Below are positions 44,831 through 52,798 of a stretch of DNA of 64,000 nt, in pieces. Each line of letters opens with the position of its first letter. The first letter of the stretch is position 1. The position numbers were made by a program, and so were the translations under genes. The stretch is from assembly GCA_016700055.1 (NCBI GenBank), contig CP064997.1:2728001-2792000 (forward strand). The letters are read 5' to 3'. The DNA is from Actinomycetota bacterium. GTDB taxonomy: Bacteria > Actinomycetota > Acidimicrobiia > Acidimicrobiales > Ilumatobacteraceae. The notes beneath the pieces are model-generated. The model saw only the letters and a list, made by a program, of their open reading frames with translations, was not told the DNA's origin and made no database searches.

Positions 44831-45958
44831 ATGCACACCCGCATCTGCGACGTCTTCGACATCGAGTATCCGATCTTCGCCTTCACCCACTGCCGTGACG
44901 TGGTCGCCGCGGTGAGCAAAGCCGGGGGTCTCGGTGTGCTGGGGGCGGTCGGCTTCAGCCCCGAGCAACTCGAGGTGGAGCTGACCTGGATCGACGAGCA
45001 CGTCAACGGCAAGCCTTACGGGGTCGACTTCGTGATGCCGTCGAAGGCGATGGACGTGGACGGCCACGATCCGGCCGACCTGCGCGCTCAGGTGCAGGAG
45101 ATGATCCCCGAGCGGCACCGCCAGTTCGTCGACGAGCTGATCGAGCGCTTCGATCTGCCCCGCGGCGAGCTGGAGCAGGGCGACGGGGGATCGGGCGGTG
45201 TGGTCGGGTGGATCTCGGAGGTCGCGCACCAGCTCGTCGAGGTCGCGTTCGCCCACCCCGTCTCGCTGGCGGTCAACGCGCTCGGCTCGCCGCCGCCGGA
45301 TGTGATCGACCTGGCCCACGAAAGGGGAGTGAAGGTGGCCGCCCTCGCCGGGAGGGCAGTGCACGCCGAGCGGCACGTGCGCAGCGGTGTAGACGTCGTG
45401 ATCGCGCAGGGCACCGAGGCCGGCGGCCACACCGGCGACGTGGCGACGATGGTGCTCATCCCGGAGGTGGTCGACGCGGTGGGCGACCAGGTGCCCGTGC
45501 TCGCCGCCGGCGGCATCGGTACCGGCCGGCAGATCGCTGCCGCGTTGGCGCTCGGGGCTGACGGCGTGTGGATGGGCTCGGTGTGGCTCGGCACCGCGGA
45601 GAGCGACTCGCGCCCCGAGCAGCTCGAGGCGTACCTGAAGGCGACGTCCAGCGACACGGTGCGCTCGAAGAGCTACACCGGCAAGCCGGCACGCATGCTG
45701 CGCACCCCGTGGACCGACGCCTGGGAGGCCCCCGACTCGCCGGGGACACTGCCGATGCCGCTGCAGAACATCCTGATCGCCCCCGCCAGCCAGGCGTACT
45801 ACCGCGCCGGGCGGGTCGACGAGTTCTTCGTCCCCGTCGGCCAGATCGTCGGGGCGATGAAGAAGGTGCGCCCCGTGCGCGACGTGATGTTCGACATGGT
45901 GAGCGAGTATCTCGACACGATGGAGCGGATGAACCGGATCACCGGCACCGCGGAGTAG
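44831..45958 (+). CDS. Nitronate monooxygenase / 2-nitropropane-dioxygenase-like flavoprotein
   Basis: 375 residues from ATG 44831 with a strong GGAGG ten bases upstream. FMN TIM-barrel motifs: KAGGLGVLGAVGFSPEQL, VIAQGTEAGGHTGDVATMVLIPEV, VLAAGGIGTGRQIAAALALGADGVWMGSVWLGTAE. The internal AGGHTG contains the catalytic His-like position of the family. The product may oxidise nitronates or, as in several actinobacterial relatives, act on an enoyl or keto acid. The last gene before a convergent reductase. Confidence 0.84.
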   Translation: MHTRICDVFDIEYPIFAFTHCRDVVAAVSKAGGLGVLGAVGFSPEQLEVELTWIDEHVNGKPYGVDFVMPSKAMDVDGHDPADLRAQVQEMIPERHRQFVDELIERFDLPRGELEQGDGGSGGVVGWISEVAHQLVEVAFAHPVSLAVNALGSPPPDVIDLAHERGVKVAALAGRAVHAERHVRSGVDVVIAQGTEAGGHTGDVATMVLIPEVVDAVGDQVPVLAAGGIGTGRQIAAALALGADGVWMGSVWLGTAESDSRPEQLEAYLKATSSDTVRSKSYTGKPARMLRTPWTDAWEAPDSPGTLPMPLQNILIAPASQAYYRAGRVDEFFVPVGQIVGAMKKVRPVRDVMFDMVSEYLDTMERMNRITGTAE

Positions 45959-45967
45959 CCGACGCGG

Positions 45968-47191
45968 CTAATCCGTGAACGCGCCCGGCCGGCGGAACAA
46001 GTTGCGGTGCCAGCGTGACGGTGTGACGGCGAGCGCACGCGGCTCGTCTTCGAACATCCACCTGGCGAAGGCGCTGCGGCCCCAGTCGCCGCTCCACGAC
46101 ACGAGACGGAGCGCGCCGCGGGCGCCGAGCGGGTGGGCGAGCACGCGTGACAGCGCGAGCGAGCAGCGGTGGTCGGTGACGAGGTGGTGGTGGACCGCCG
46201 CGCGGTACGAGTCGCGGGCGACCCCGGGCACCAGCGCCCCGGCGGCTTCGATCGCGCGCGCGGCCTCGATGCCGGTGAGCAGTGCCTGGGCGATGCCCTC
46301 GCCGGTCATCGGGTCGGCGGCGGCGATCGCATCGCCCGCGAGCAGCACCCGCCCGACGCCGGTGACCGCCTGGTCGACGCGGGCGGGGATCGGCCATGCC
46401 GTGTGGCGACCCTCCATCACCGCGGTCGGTCCGAGGGCGGCGCGCACGTGCTCCCGGGCGAGCAGGTCGGGCCAGAGCGCCTTCATCTCCTGCACCCGGC
46501 GCGTGCCGTCACGCAGCACGCCGAAACCGACGTTCGCCCGACCCCCGGGCAACGGGAAGCTCCAGGCGTACCCCGGCAGCAGGTCGGCGTCGAACCAGAC
46601 CATCAACTGCTCGCTCGCGGCACCGGTGACGCCGGAGGCGTACTGGCGGAAGGCGTGCCACTCCCCGAGGTAACCGGGGTTGGCCACACCGAGCGCTCGG
46701 CGCACCGGGCTCCACATGCCGTCTGCAGCGACGACGTACCTGGAGGTGACCACCCCGATCCCGTCGAGCTCGACCCCGACGGAGCTCGCGCTGTCGGCGG
46801 CCGCAAAGCCCGCGAAGCCGTGGCCGTCGTACACCTTGACCCCACACGCTCGGGCGAGGTCGACGAGCGCGTGGTCGAGCTCGATCCGCGGCGTGACAGC
46901 TGCGTAGCGCCCGGAGCCTGCGGGCAGGGGGAGCTTCACCTCGAACCCGGTCGGCGATCGCAGCATCACGTCGGAGACGTCGAACCAGCTCGGCACCGCG
47001 AGCGGGTCGAGCCCGAGGCCTTCGAGCAGGCGCAGCGCGAGAGTGGTCAGCCCGTCACCGCAGCACTTGTCGCGGGGGAACGTCGCCTTGTCGGCGAGCA
47101 CGACGTCGCGCCCGGCCCGGGCGAGGGTGATCGCCGCGGCGCTACCGGCGGGGCCTCCGCCGATCACGAGCACGTCGCACGTCAACGCCAC
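45968..47191 (-). CDS. Geranylgeranyl-reductase-family FAD enzyme
   Basis: 407 residues from GTG 47191. N-terminal FAD motif VIGGGPAGSAAAITLARAGRDVVLADK; FPRDKCCGDGLTTLAL is the family-specific C(C)GDG motif; VAADGMWSPVRRALG and VGRVLLAGDAIAAADPMTGEGIAQALL are the second and third flavoprotein blocks. It should reduce isoprenoid double bonds (menaquinone or polyprenyl chains) or hydroxylate a substrate. The 9-base gap to the convergent gene leaves no room for a terminator. It is divergent from the SDR at 47307. Confidence 0.85.
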   Translation of the reverse strand: MALTCDVLVIGGGPAGSAAAITLARAGRDVVLADKATFPRDKCCGDGLTTLALRLLEGLGLDPLAVPSWFDVSDVMLRSPTGFEVKLPLPAGSGRYAAVTPRIELDHALVDLARACGVKVYDGHGFAGFAAADSASSVGVELDGIGVVTSRYVVAADGMWSPVRRALGVANPGYLGEWHAFRQYASGVTGAASEQLMVWFDADLLPGYAWSFPLPGGRANVGFGVLRDGTRRVQEMKALWPDLLAREHVRAALGPTAVMEGRHTAWPIPARVDQAVTGVGRVLLAGDAIAAADPMTGEGIAQALLTGIEAARAIEAAGALVPGVARDSYRAAVHHHLVTDHRCSLALSRVLAHPLGARGALRLVSWSGDWGRSAFARWMFEDEPRALAVTPSRWHRNLFRRPGAFTD

Positions 47192-47249
47192 GACCGCGAG
47201 GCTACGGGCCGGTTGGTGTGGCGGCCCACCCGTGAACTTATGATCGACG

Positions 47250-47270
47250 CCGTTGGCCCGGACCCAACGG
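47250..47270. promoter_or_regulatory. Inverted repeat CCGTTGG-N7-CCAACGG in the SDR leader
   Basis: A 7-bp perfect inverted repeat with a 7-base spacer lies between a candidate -10 (TATGAT, 47239-47244) and the SDR start at 47307. It is placed where a TetR-type repressor could block transcription. No regulator gene is adjacent and the half-site is short, so this is only a candidate. Confidence 0.3.
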
Positions 47271-47306
47271 ATTCGTGGGCCGGGGTTCGTCACGAGGGGG
47301 TAGTCA

Positions 47307-48230
47307 ATGGCTCGACTCTGCGAAGGACGCATCGCCATCGTCAGCGGTGCCGGGCGAGGGATCGGCCGTGAACACGCGCTGATGCTGGCCAGCCATGGTG
47401 CCAAGGTGGTCGTCAACGACCTCGGCGGCAACGTCGACGGCAGCGGCGGCGACGTGTCCCCGGCGCAGCAGGTGGTCGAGGAGATCAAGGCGATGGGCGG
47501 CGAGGCCGTCGCGAACGGCGACAGCGTGTCGGACTGGGAGGGCGCGCAGCGCCTCGTCAACACCGCCATCGAAACCTTCGGCGACCTGCACGTCATCGTG
47601 AACAACGCCGGCATCCTGCGCGATCGGGTGCTCGTCAACATGACCGAGGAGGAGTGGGACTCGGTGATCAACGTGCACCTGAAGGGCACGTTCGCCCCCA
47701 GCCGGTGGGCCGCGGCGTACTGGCGGGAGCAGTCGAAGGCGGGCAAGCCGGTGGACGGACGGATCATCAACACCACGTCCGTGAGCGGCATCTACGGCAA
47801 CCCCGGCCAGACCAACTACGGAGCCGCGAAGGCCGGCATCGCCGCGTTCACGAACATCGCCGCGCTCGAGCTCTCTCGTTACGGGGTCACCGTCAACGCA
47901 GTCGCGCCTGTGGCGCTCACGCGCATGACCGAGGGCCTCGGCCCGGCACCCGAGACCGACGAGGAGCGTGAGATGCGTTCCCCGCGGTGGATCGCCCCGA
48001 TCGTCACCTGGCTCGCATCGGCGGAGTCGAAGGGGGTCAGCGGCCAGGTGTTCGAGGCGAGCGGGCAGATGCTCGCCGTCGCCGAGGGTTGGGTGCGTGG
48101 CCCTCAACATGCTCCGGTCGACGACCCGACAGAGCTCGGCCCGGTCGTGGCCGAGCTGTTGGCCACCGCCCGCAGGAACAGCGGAATGGACGGCAGGCCA
48201 GGGTCGCGTCCTCAACCTCAGCCCAAGTGA
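47307..48230 (+). CDS. SDR resembling the hydroxyacyl-CoA dehydrogenase half of MFE-2
   Basis: 307 residues from ATG 47307. VSGAGRGIGREHALMLASHGAKVVVNDLGGNVDGSGGD is the nucleotide-binding pattern shared with the SDR at 21145; the active site TTSVSGIYGNPGQTNYGAAKAG is intact, and APVALTRMTEG follows. The strong match to the (3R)-hydroxyacyl-CoA dehydrogenase domain of peroxisomal multifunctional enzyme 2 and the MaoC-type hydratase directly downstream suggest that the two genes are a split version of that enzyme (inference). Confidence 0.88.
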   Translation: MARLCEGRIAIVSGAGRGIGREHALMLASHGAKVVVNDLGGNVDGSGGDVSPAQQVVEEIKAMGGEAVANGDSVSDWEGAQRLVNTAIETFGDLHVIVNNAGILRDRVLVNMTEEEWDSVINVHLKGTFAPSRWAAAYWREQSKAGKPVDGRIINTTSVSGIYGNPGQTNYGAAKAGIAAFTNIAALELSRYGVTVNAVAPVALTRMTEGLGPAPETDEEREMRSPRWIAPIVTWLASAESKGVSGQVFEASGQMLAVAEGWVRGPQHAPVDDPTELGPVVAELLATARRNSGMDGRPGSRPQPQPK

Positions 48231-48235
48231 CCTCC

Positions 48236-48251
48236 CCGGCCGATCGGCCGG
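48236..48251. repeat. Perfect 16-bp palindrome between SDR and maoC genes
   Basis: CCGGCCGATCGGCCGG lies 6 bases after the SDR stop and ahead of the maoC ribosome-binding site AAGGAG. It can fold into a short stem but has no loop and no T-tract, so it is not a good terminator. It may be an intercistronic processing or binding site. Confidence 0.35.
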
Positions 48252-48288
48252 CGACAGATCGACGAAACACCGCCAAGGAGAGACTGCG

Positions 48289-49134
48289 ATGCCCATCAAC
48301 CCCGATGCTGTAGGAGCCACGAGCGAGCCTGTCGAGATCTCGTGGACTTCGAAAGACGCCCTGCTCTACGCAGTAGGAATCGGCGCCGGTACGGACGAGC
48401 TGGCGTTCACCACGGAGAACACCCAGAACACACCCCAGCGTGTGTTCCCGACGTTCCCGGTGGTGATCGGGTTCGGACGGGGCAGCGGCGGTGCGCTCGG
48501 CCAGATCGGTTCGTTCAACCCGGCGATGCTCGTCCACGGCCAGCAGGGCGTCACCTTGCATCGCGAGCTCCCGGTGGAGGGTGCGGCCACCATCACGTCG
48601 AAGATCACCGGCATCTACGACAAGGGCAAGGCTGCCGTCGTGGTGTCCGCGGCCGAGGCCGTGCTTGCCGACGGCAACCCGCTCTACACGACGACGATGT
48701 CGGCGTTCATCCGTGGCGAGGGTGGGTGGGGAGGCGACCGTGGCCCGTCGGGGCCCCAGAACGTGCCACCCGAGCGCGCCGCCGACCACGAGGTGACGTA
48801 CCAGACCTCGCCTGACCAGGCGCTCGTCTATCGGCTGTCGGGCGACCGCAATCCGCTGCACAGCGATCCCGCGTTCGCGCAGATGGGCGGCTTCGACCGC
48901 CCGATCCTGCACGGCCTCTGCACCTACGGCTTCACCGGCAGGGCGCTGTTGCACACGCTCTGCGGCAGCGATCCCTCGCGCTTCCACCACGTCGAGGGCA
49001 GGTTCTCCTCGCCGGTGCTGCCCGGTGAGGCACTGACCGTACGCATGTGGGTCACCGGTGACGGCGAAGCGGTGTTCACCACCGCGGTCGGCGATCGCAC
49101 GGTCATCGACCAGGGGCTGCTCCGCTTCAGCTAG
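48289..49134 (+). CDS. MaoC-like (R)-specific enoyl-CoA hydratase 2
   Basis: 281 residues from ATG 48289, set by AAGGAG eight bases upstream. Double hot-dog protein: an N-terminal degenerate hot-dog half (YAVGIGAGTDELAFTTEN...), then the catalytic half with RLSGDRNPLHSDPAFAQMGGFDRPILHGLCTYGFTGRALL, the Asp/His hydratase 2 motif. It hydrates 2-enoyl-CoA to (3R)-hydroxyacyl-CoA for the preceding dehydrogenase. Its TAG stop overlaps the stop of the convergent HNH gene by three bases. Confidence 0.88.
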   Translation: MPINPDAVGATSEPVEISWTSKDALLYAVGIGAGTDELAFTTENTQNTPQRVFPTFPVVIGFGRGSGGALGQIGSFNPAMLVHGQQGVTLHRELPVEGAATITSKITGIYDKGKAAVVVSAAEAVLADGNPLYTTTMSAFIRGEGGWGGDRGPSGPQNVPPERAADHEVTYQTSPDQALVYRLSGDRNPLHSDPAFAQMGGFDRPILHGLCTYGFTGRALLHTLCGSDPSRFHHVEGRFSSPVLPGEALTVRMWVTGDGEAVFTTAVGDRTVIDQGLLRFS

Positions 49135-50432
49135 CTGTTGCTCTCGTCGCCGTCGTCGCTGTCGTTCTTGCTGCCGTCGTCGTCGTTGTCGTTGGCTTTG
49201 TCTTCGGCGGCTTGTGCTTGTTGGTTGCGCCAGCGGATGAGGGCGCGGAGGCGGTCGAGGTCGTCGATCGGTCTCACGGGTTGGGGTTTGACCTGGTGGT
49301 GGTCGCTGACGTCGGGGTGGCGGTTGTGGAAGGCGCACAGCAGTCTCCCGTTGAACTGGCTGGTCGGCCCGCCGTCGCGCCAGGCGGTGATGTGGTCGAC
49401 GTCGCAACGCTCCACGGTCTCATAGCAACCTGAGGAGTGTTGGCAGCGGCGGTCGCGGACTTCGATCGCGCGGCGTAGGGCGCCGGTGAAGCGTCGTTTG
49501 TGGGTGACGGCGATGACGGTGGTCTTGTTGTCGAAGATCACCGATTCCACCAGTGCGTCGTTGACCAGTCCGGCTGCTTGGCCGGGGGTGATCACGGTGC
49601 CGTTGGACAGCTCACACATGTGCCGCAGTGTCTGGTCGCCGACGAGCACGGTGATCAGTGGGCGTTGGCGGCCGGTCTTGGACGCGGCTGAGCGTTTGGC
49701 CATCTCCACCAACGCCGCCGCCCGGCGCTGTGTCGCGGTGCGCACGACTAGTTGCGCCTTGTCGGCGAGCAGCAGTTGGCGTTCCAGGCGTTGTAGTTCG
49801 TTGGTGAACACCGCCCCCGACACGGCGTCGAGTTGACCGTTGATCACCACCGTGCCGTCCAAGGTCGCGGACGCGTGCAACGTGTTGGCGCTTTCGTTGC
49901 GTTCGGCTTCGTCCTCCGCGGCGGCGGCGTCGGCGCGTTGACGCCAATAGCGGACGAGCCGTTCGGCGTCGGGGAACGGCAACCGGGCGCACTGGTCGAC
50001 CAGCCATTGCTCACTGTCGGCGAACGCGGCTTGGCAGGGTTCCTTGCGCGCCTTGGCGAACAGGTACACGTGATCCAACGACAGCCGACCAGCGTCGATC
50101 GCGTCTCTGGTCTTGAGCATCACCGCCAGATCCCGCGCCCTGGCGAGCTCCACCCTGGCGGAGTGCGTCGAGGTGTTCGTCTCCCGGGCCAGGCGGTGGG
50201 CGGGGCTGCGCGACCCGTCGCCGGCCCACACCCCACGTGTATCCCAGCGTCGAACGACAGCGGCGCGGGCCACCCCCAACCGGGCGGTGCAGCGCTGCAC
50301 GGCGATCGTCAACGCGTGCAATCTGTCGTCAGACAACCCGACGAGATCGAGGCCGGACAGGGCATCGACACCGGCGTTCAAAGCCGCCAGCGCCTCGTCC
50401 TCGACCCCTACAAACCCAACTACGGGTTCCAT
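49131..50432 (-). CDS. DUF222 / HNH endonuclease (13E12-repeat type), intact copy
   Basis: 433 residues from ATG 50432; the TTG one codon earlier is rejected because the leaderless geometry fits the ATG. N-terminal DUF222 helical region (ALTIAVQRCTARLGVARAAVVRRWDTRG), a charged middle, then HNH core RDRRCQHSSGCYETVERCDVDHITAWRDGG and RLLCAFHNRHPDVSDHH with the zinc-binding cysteines and catalytic His. The tail is a low-complexity Asp/Asn/Ser/Lys run. Preceded by a LexA-like box at 50444-50459. Function of this multicopy family is not established; DNA-damage-induced nuclease is the natural inference. Inverted homologue at 9691-10937. Confidence 0.87.
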   Translation of the reverse strand: MEPVVGFVGVEDEALAALNAGVDALSGLDLVGLSDDRLHALTIAVQRCTARLGVARAAVVRRWDTRGVWAGDGSRSPAHRLARETNTSTHSARVELARARDLAVMLKTRDAIDAGRLSLDHVYLFAKARKEPCQAAFADSEQWLVDQCARLPFPDAERLVRYWRQRADAAAAEDEAERNESANTLHASATLDGTVVINGQLDAVSGAVFTNELQRLERQLLLADKAQLVVRTATQRRAAALVEMAKRSAASKTGRQRPLITVLVGDQTLRHMCELSNGTVITPGQAAGLVNDALVESVIFDNKTTVIAVTHKRRFTGALRRAIEVRDRRCQHSSGCYETVERCDVDHITAWRDGGPTSQFNGRLLCAFHNRHPDVSDHHQVKPQPVRPIDDLDRLRALIRWRNQQAQAAEDKANDNDDDGSKNDSDDGDESNS

Positions 50433-50459
50433 CAAACCAGTATACGAACATATGTTCGT
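50433..50459 (-). promoter_or_regulatory. LexA/SOS-like box with overlapping -10 and leaderless start
   Basis: On the minus strand, the palindrome ACGAACATATGTTCGT occupies 50444-50459 and overlaps -10 hexamer TATACT (50444-50439). Exactly six bases separate that hexamer from the ATG at 50432, the same geometry as before the copy at 9691. Conservation of operator, -10 and spacing in both copies, while the surrounding sequence differs, supports function. Confidence 0.78.
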
Positions 50460-50503
50460 CTCGTCAACCCGAAGACGGGAGATTTCGAGAGAACTTCGAT
50501 CGA

Positions 50504-51163
50504 TCAGAACAGCGTGAGTTCGTCGGGGCGGCTGCCGCGCAGGCCTTCGTAGTCGACCTCGACCCAGCGCACGCCGCGGGCCGCGGCGAGCACGCGCGCC
50601 TGGGGCTTGACCGACTGCGCCACGAACACGCCGCGCACGTCGCCGAGCGAGGAGTCGAGACGCAACCGCTCGATGTACCTGCCGAGTTGCTCGACTCCGT
50701 CGATGTCACCGCGGCGCTTCACCTCGATGGCCACCAGCTGGCCTTGCTGGTCGCGGCACACGAGGTCGATCGGGCCGATCGCGGTGGGGTACTCCCGCCG
50801 GACGAGCACCAGCCCCGGCTCGATGGCTCCCGGCGTCGCGGCGAGCAGCTCCTGCAGGTGCGCTTCGACGCCGTCCTTGCTGAGCCCGGGATCGGTCCCG
50901 AGGTCGTGAGCCGTGTCGAGCAGCACCTCGTGCAGGGTGATCCGCAGTTGCTCGCCCTTCGGGTTAGTGATCACCCACTCGCTGTCGGACTCGACGAGCG
51001 TGTTCGGCGCGTTCATCCAGTTGAGCGGCTTGTACGCGCCGCCGTCCGCGTGGACGGCCACACACCCGTCGGCCTTCACCATGATCAACCTGACGGCCGG
51101 AGGCAGGTGCGCGTCGAGCCGGCCCGTGTACGTGACCTCACAACTGGCGATCAGCAACCGCAT
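50504..51163 (-). CDS. nucS: Mismatch-specific endonuclease NucS (EndoMS)
   Basis: 219 residues from ATG 51163. N-terminal beta-sandwich dimerisation domain, then the restriction-like nuclease domain: GPIDLVCRD (Asp133) and AIEVKRRG (Glu147, Lys149), the catalytic trio. The C-terminal ELTLF resembles the clamp-binding peptide that ties NucS to DnaN. NucS provides the MutS/MutL-independent mismatch repair of most actinobacteria. The SOS-type HNH gene starts 71 bases downstream, but behind its own promoter. Confidence 0.94.
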   Translation of the reverse strand: MRLLIASCEVTYTGRLDAHLPPAVRLIMVKADGCVAVHADGGAYKPLNWMNAPNTLVESDSEWVITNPKGEQLRITLHEVLLDTAHDLGTDPGLSKDGVEAHLQELLAATPGAIEPGLVLVRREYPTAIGPIDLVCRDQQGQLVAIEVKRRGDIDGVEQLGRYIERLRLDSSLGDVRGVFVAQSVKPQARVLAAARGVRWVEVDYEGLRGSRPDELTLF

Positions 51164-51193
51164 GTGTCGAACGTCCCTCGCCGACCTGCGCCG

Positions 51194-52792
51194 TCAGCGT
51201 CCGACGTGTTCGCGCATTCGCTTCTGGATCAGCTCACGCCGGGCCTGCAGCTCACGGTACGTCAGCTGGTCGGTATCGGCATCCACCCCGAAGCTGGCCT
51301 TGACACCACCGAGGTCGAACTCGACCTTGGTGTGGTCGATCCCCAGCTCGCGGCCGAGGCGTTCGCCGTGGCGCTCGGCGAACTTGAGCGAGATCGCGCT
51401 CACCTCGGCGAGGATGTCGAGGTCGGGGGCCAGCCGGGCGATCGCGCCGTCGAGGAAGACCATGTTCTTCACGTACAGCATCAGTTCCTTCGGCATGTGC
51501 GCCCCGTAGCCGAGCAAGGCCTTGACGATCCGCTGGACCTCGTTGACGAGCTGCTCCCCGGTCAGCGACGTCGGGTCGACCGGGGGCTGGTCGAGGTGCA
51601 GGTCGCGGATCACGGCGTCGATATCGGTGTCGCGCGGCAGTGCCCCGAGGTCGCGCAGCGCGGCCATCTGGCCGACGACGTCGTTCGTCATCCCGCAGAG
51701 CATCATGCGCAAGAACGCGAGGCGGCGCTCCTGCGTGAGCCTGCCGACGATGCCGAAGTCGAGCAGGCCGGTGCGCCCGTCGGGCAGCACGAACAGGTTG
51801 CCGCCGTGCAGGTCGCCGTGGAACAGGCCGTGCACCATGGCGCCCTCCATCAGCGCCACCATCTGCGAGCGCACCACTTCGTGGGTGTCGATGCCCGCCT
51901 CGCGCATGCCGACCACGTCGTCGAAGTTGAACCCGTGCAAGCGCTCCATGACGAGCACGCGGCGGGTGACGAGATGGGGGTGCGGCCGGGGCACGACGAA
52001 GCCGGTCTGGCCGAGGTCGTGGAGTACGGCGGCGGCGTCGAGCATGTTGGCCGCTTCCATCCGGAAGTCGAGCTCTTCGACGATCGTCTCGGCAAACAGC
52101 TCGACGAGGGCCGGCGGGTTGGCGAGGGAGGCGACCGGTATGCGCCCGACGAGGTGGGGGGCGAGCCATGCCATCACCCGCAGGTCCTTGCGCACGAGCG
52201 TGGCGATCTGCGACCGCTGCACCTTCACCACGACCTCTTCGCCGCTGCGCAGCCGGGCCGCGTAGACCTGCGCGATGGAGGCGGCGGCGAGCGGGGTCGG
52301 GTCGAACTCCGCGAACACGTCCTCCAGACGCGCGCCGAGATCCTGCTCGACGGTCAGCCTCACCGTCTCGAACGGCTCTGCGGCGACCTGGTCACGGCAC
52401 AGCTTGAACTCGGCGACGAGCTCGGCGGGGAACAGGCCCTCGCCGGCGGAGATGATCTGGCCGAGCTTGATGTAGGTCGGTCCGAGCGCCTCGGCCGCGA
52501 GACGCAGCCGTCGTGAGATGACGGCGCGGCCCGCCTCGGGCGAGTCGAAGCGCCCGCGTCGGCGTTGCCACAGCCATGGCCCGACGGCGTAGCCGAGACG
52601 CCCGACGACGGTCAGCACACGAGCGCCGGGCGGCAGCCGCCGCGGCCTGGTGAGCAGGGGTGCTTCCTCGCGCGCCGCTACCCGCAGGGAGCCGGCGATC
52701 GGCGTCCAGTCGCCGCCATCTGGGGTGAGCACCCAGGGGGCCGCGGAGGTGAACGCTCCGAAGTCGAGGTCTGCGGGGGGCTCCGTCTGCAT
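51194..52792 (-). CDS. ABC1/UbiB-type atypical kinase (AarF family)
   Basis: 532 residues from ATG 52792. KLGQ motif in LGPTYIKLGQIISAGEGLFP, the Ala-rich loop PLAAASIAQVYAARL, the ATP-site Lys in VVVKVQR, the catalytic loop HGLFHGDLHGGNLFVL and metal-binding DFG in GLLDFGIVG are all intact. A C-terminal extension carries one hydrophobic segment. UbiB-family ATPases support quinone and isoprenoid lipid metabolism; in actinobacteria the role is unsettled. It lies seven bases after the duplicated His-rich membrane protein gene, likely in one transcript. Confidence 0.88.
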   Translation of the reverse strand: MQTEPPADLDFGAFTSAAPWVLTPDGGDWTPIAGSLRVAAREEAPLLTRPRRLPPGARVLTVVGRLGYAVGPWLWQRRRGRFDSPEAGRAVISRRLRLAAEALGPTYIKLGQIISAGEGLFPAELVAEFKLCRDQVAAEPFETVRLTVEQDLGARLEDVFAEFDPTPLAAASIAQVYAARLRSGEEVVVKVQRSQIATLVRKDLRVMAWLAPHLVGRIPVASLANPPALVELFAETIVEELDFRMEAANMLDAAAVLHDLGQTGFVVPRPHPHLVTRRVLVMERLHGFNFDDVVGMREAGIDTHEVVRSQMVALMEGAMVHGLFHGDLHGGNLFVLPDGRTGLLDFGIVGRLTQERRLAFLRMMLCGMTNDVVGQMAALRDLGALPRDTDIDAVIRDLHLDQPPVDPTSLTGEQLVNEVQRIVKALLGYGAHMPKELMLYVKNMVFLDGAIARLAPDLDILAEVSAISLKFAERHGERLGRELGIDHTKVEFDLGGVKASFGVDADTDQLTYRELQARRELIQKRMREHVGR

Positions 52793-52798
52793 CTCGCG

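Noticed and set aside
50433..50435. TTG start one codon before the HNH ATG
   Set aside because: The copy at 9691 has ATG at the equivalent place, and the six-base spacing from the -10 fits leaderless initiation at the ATG.
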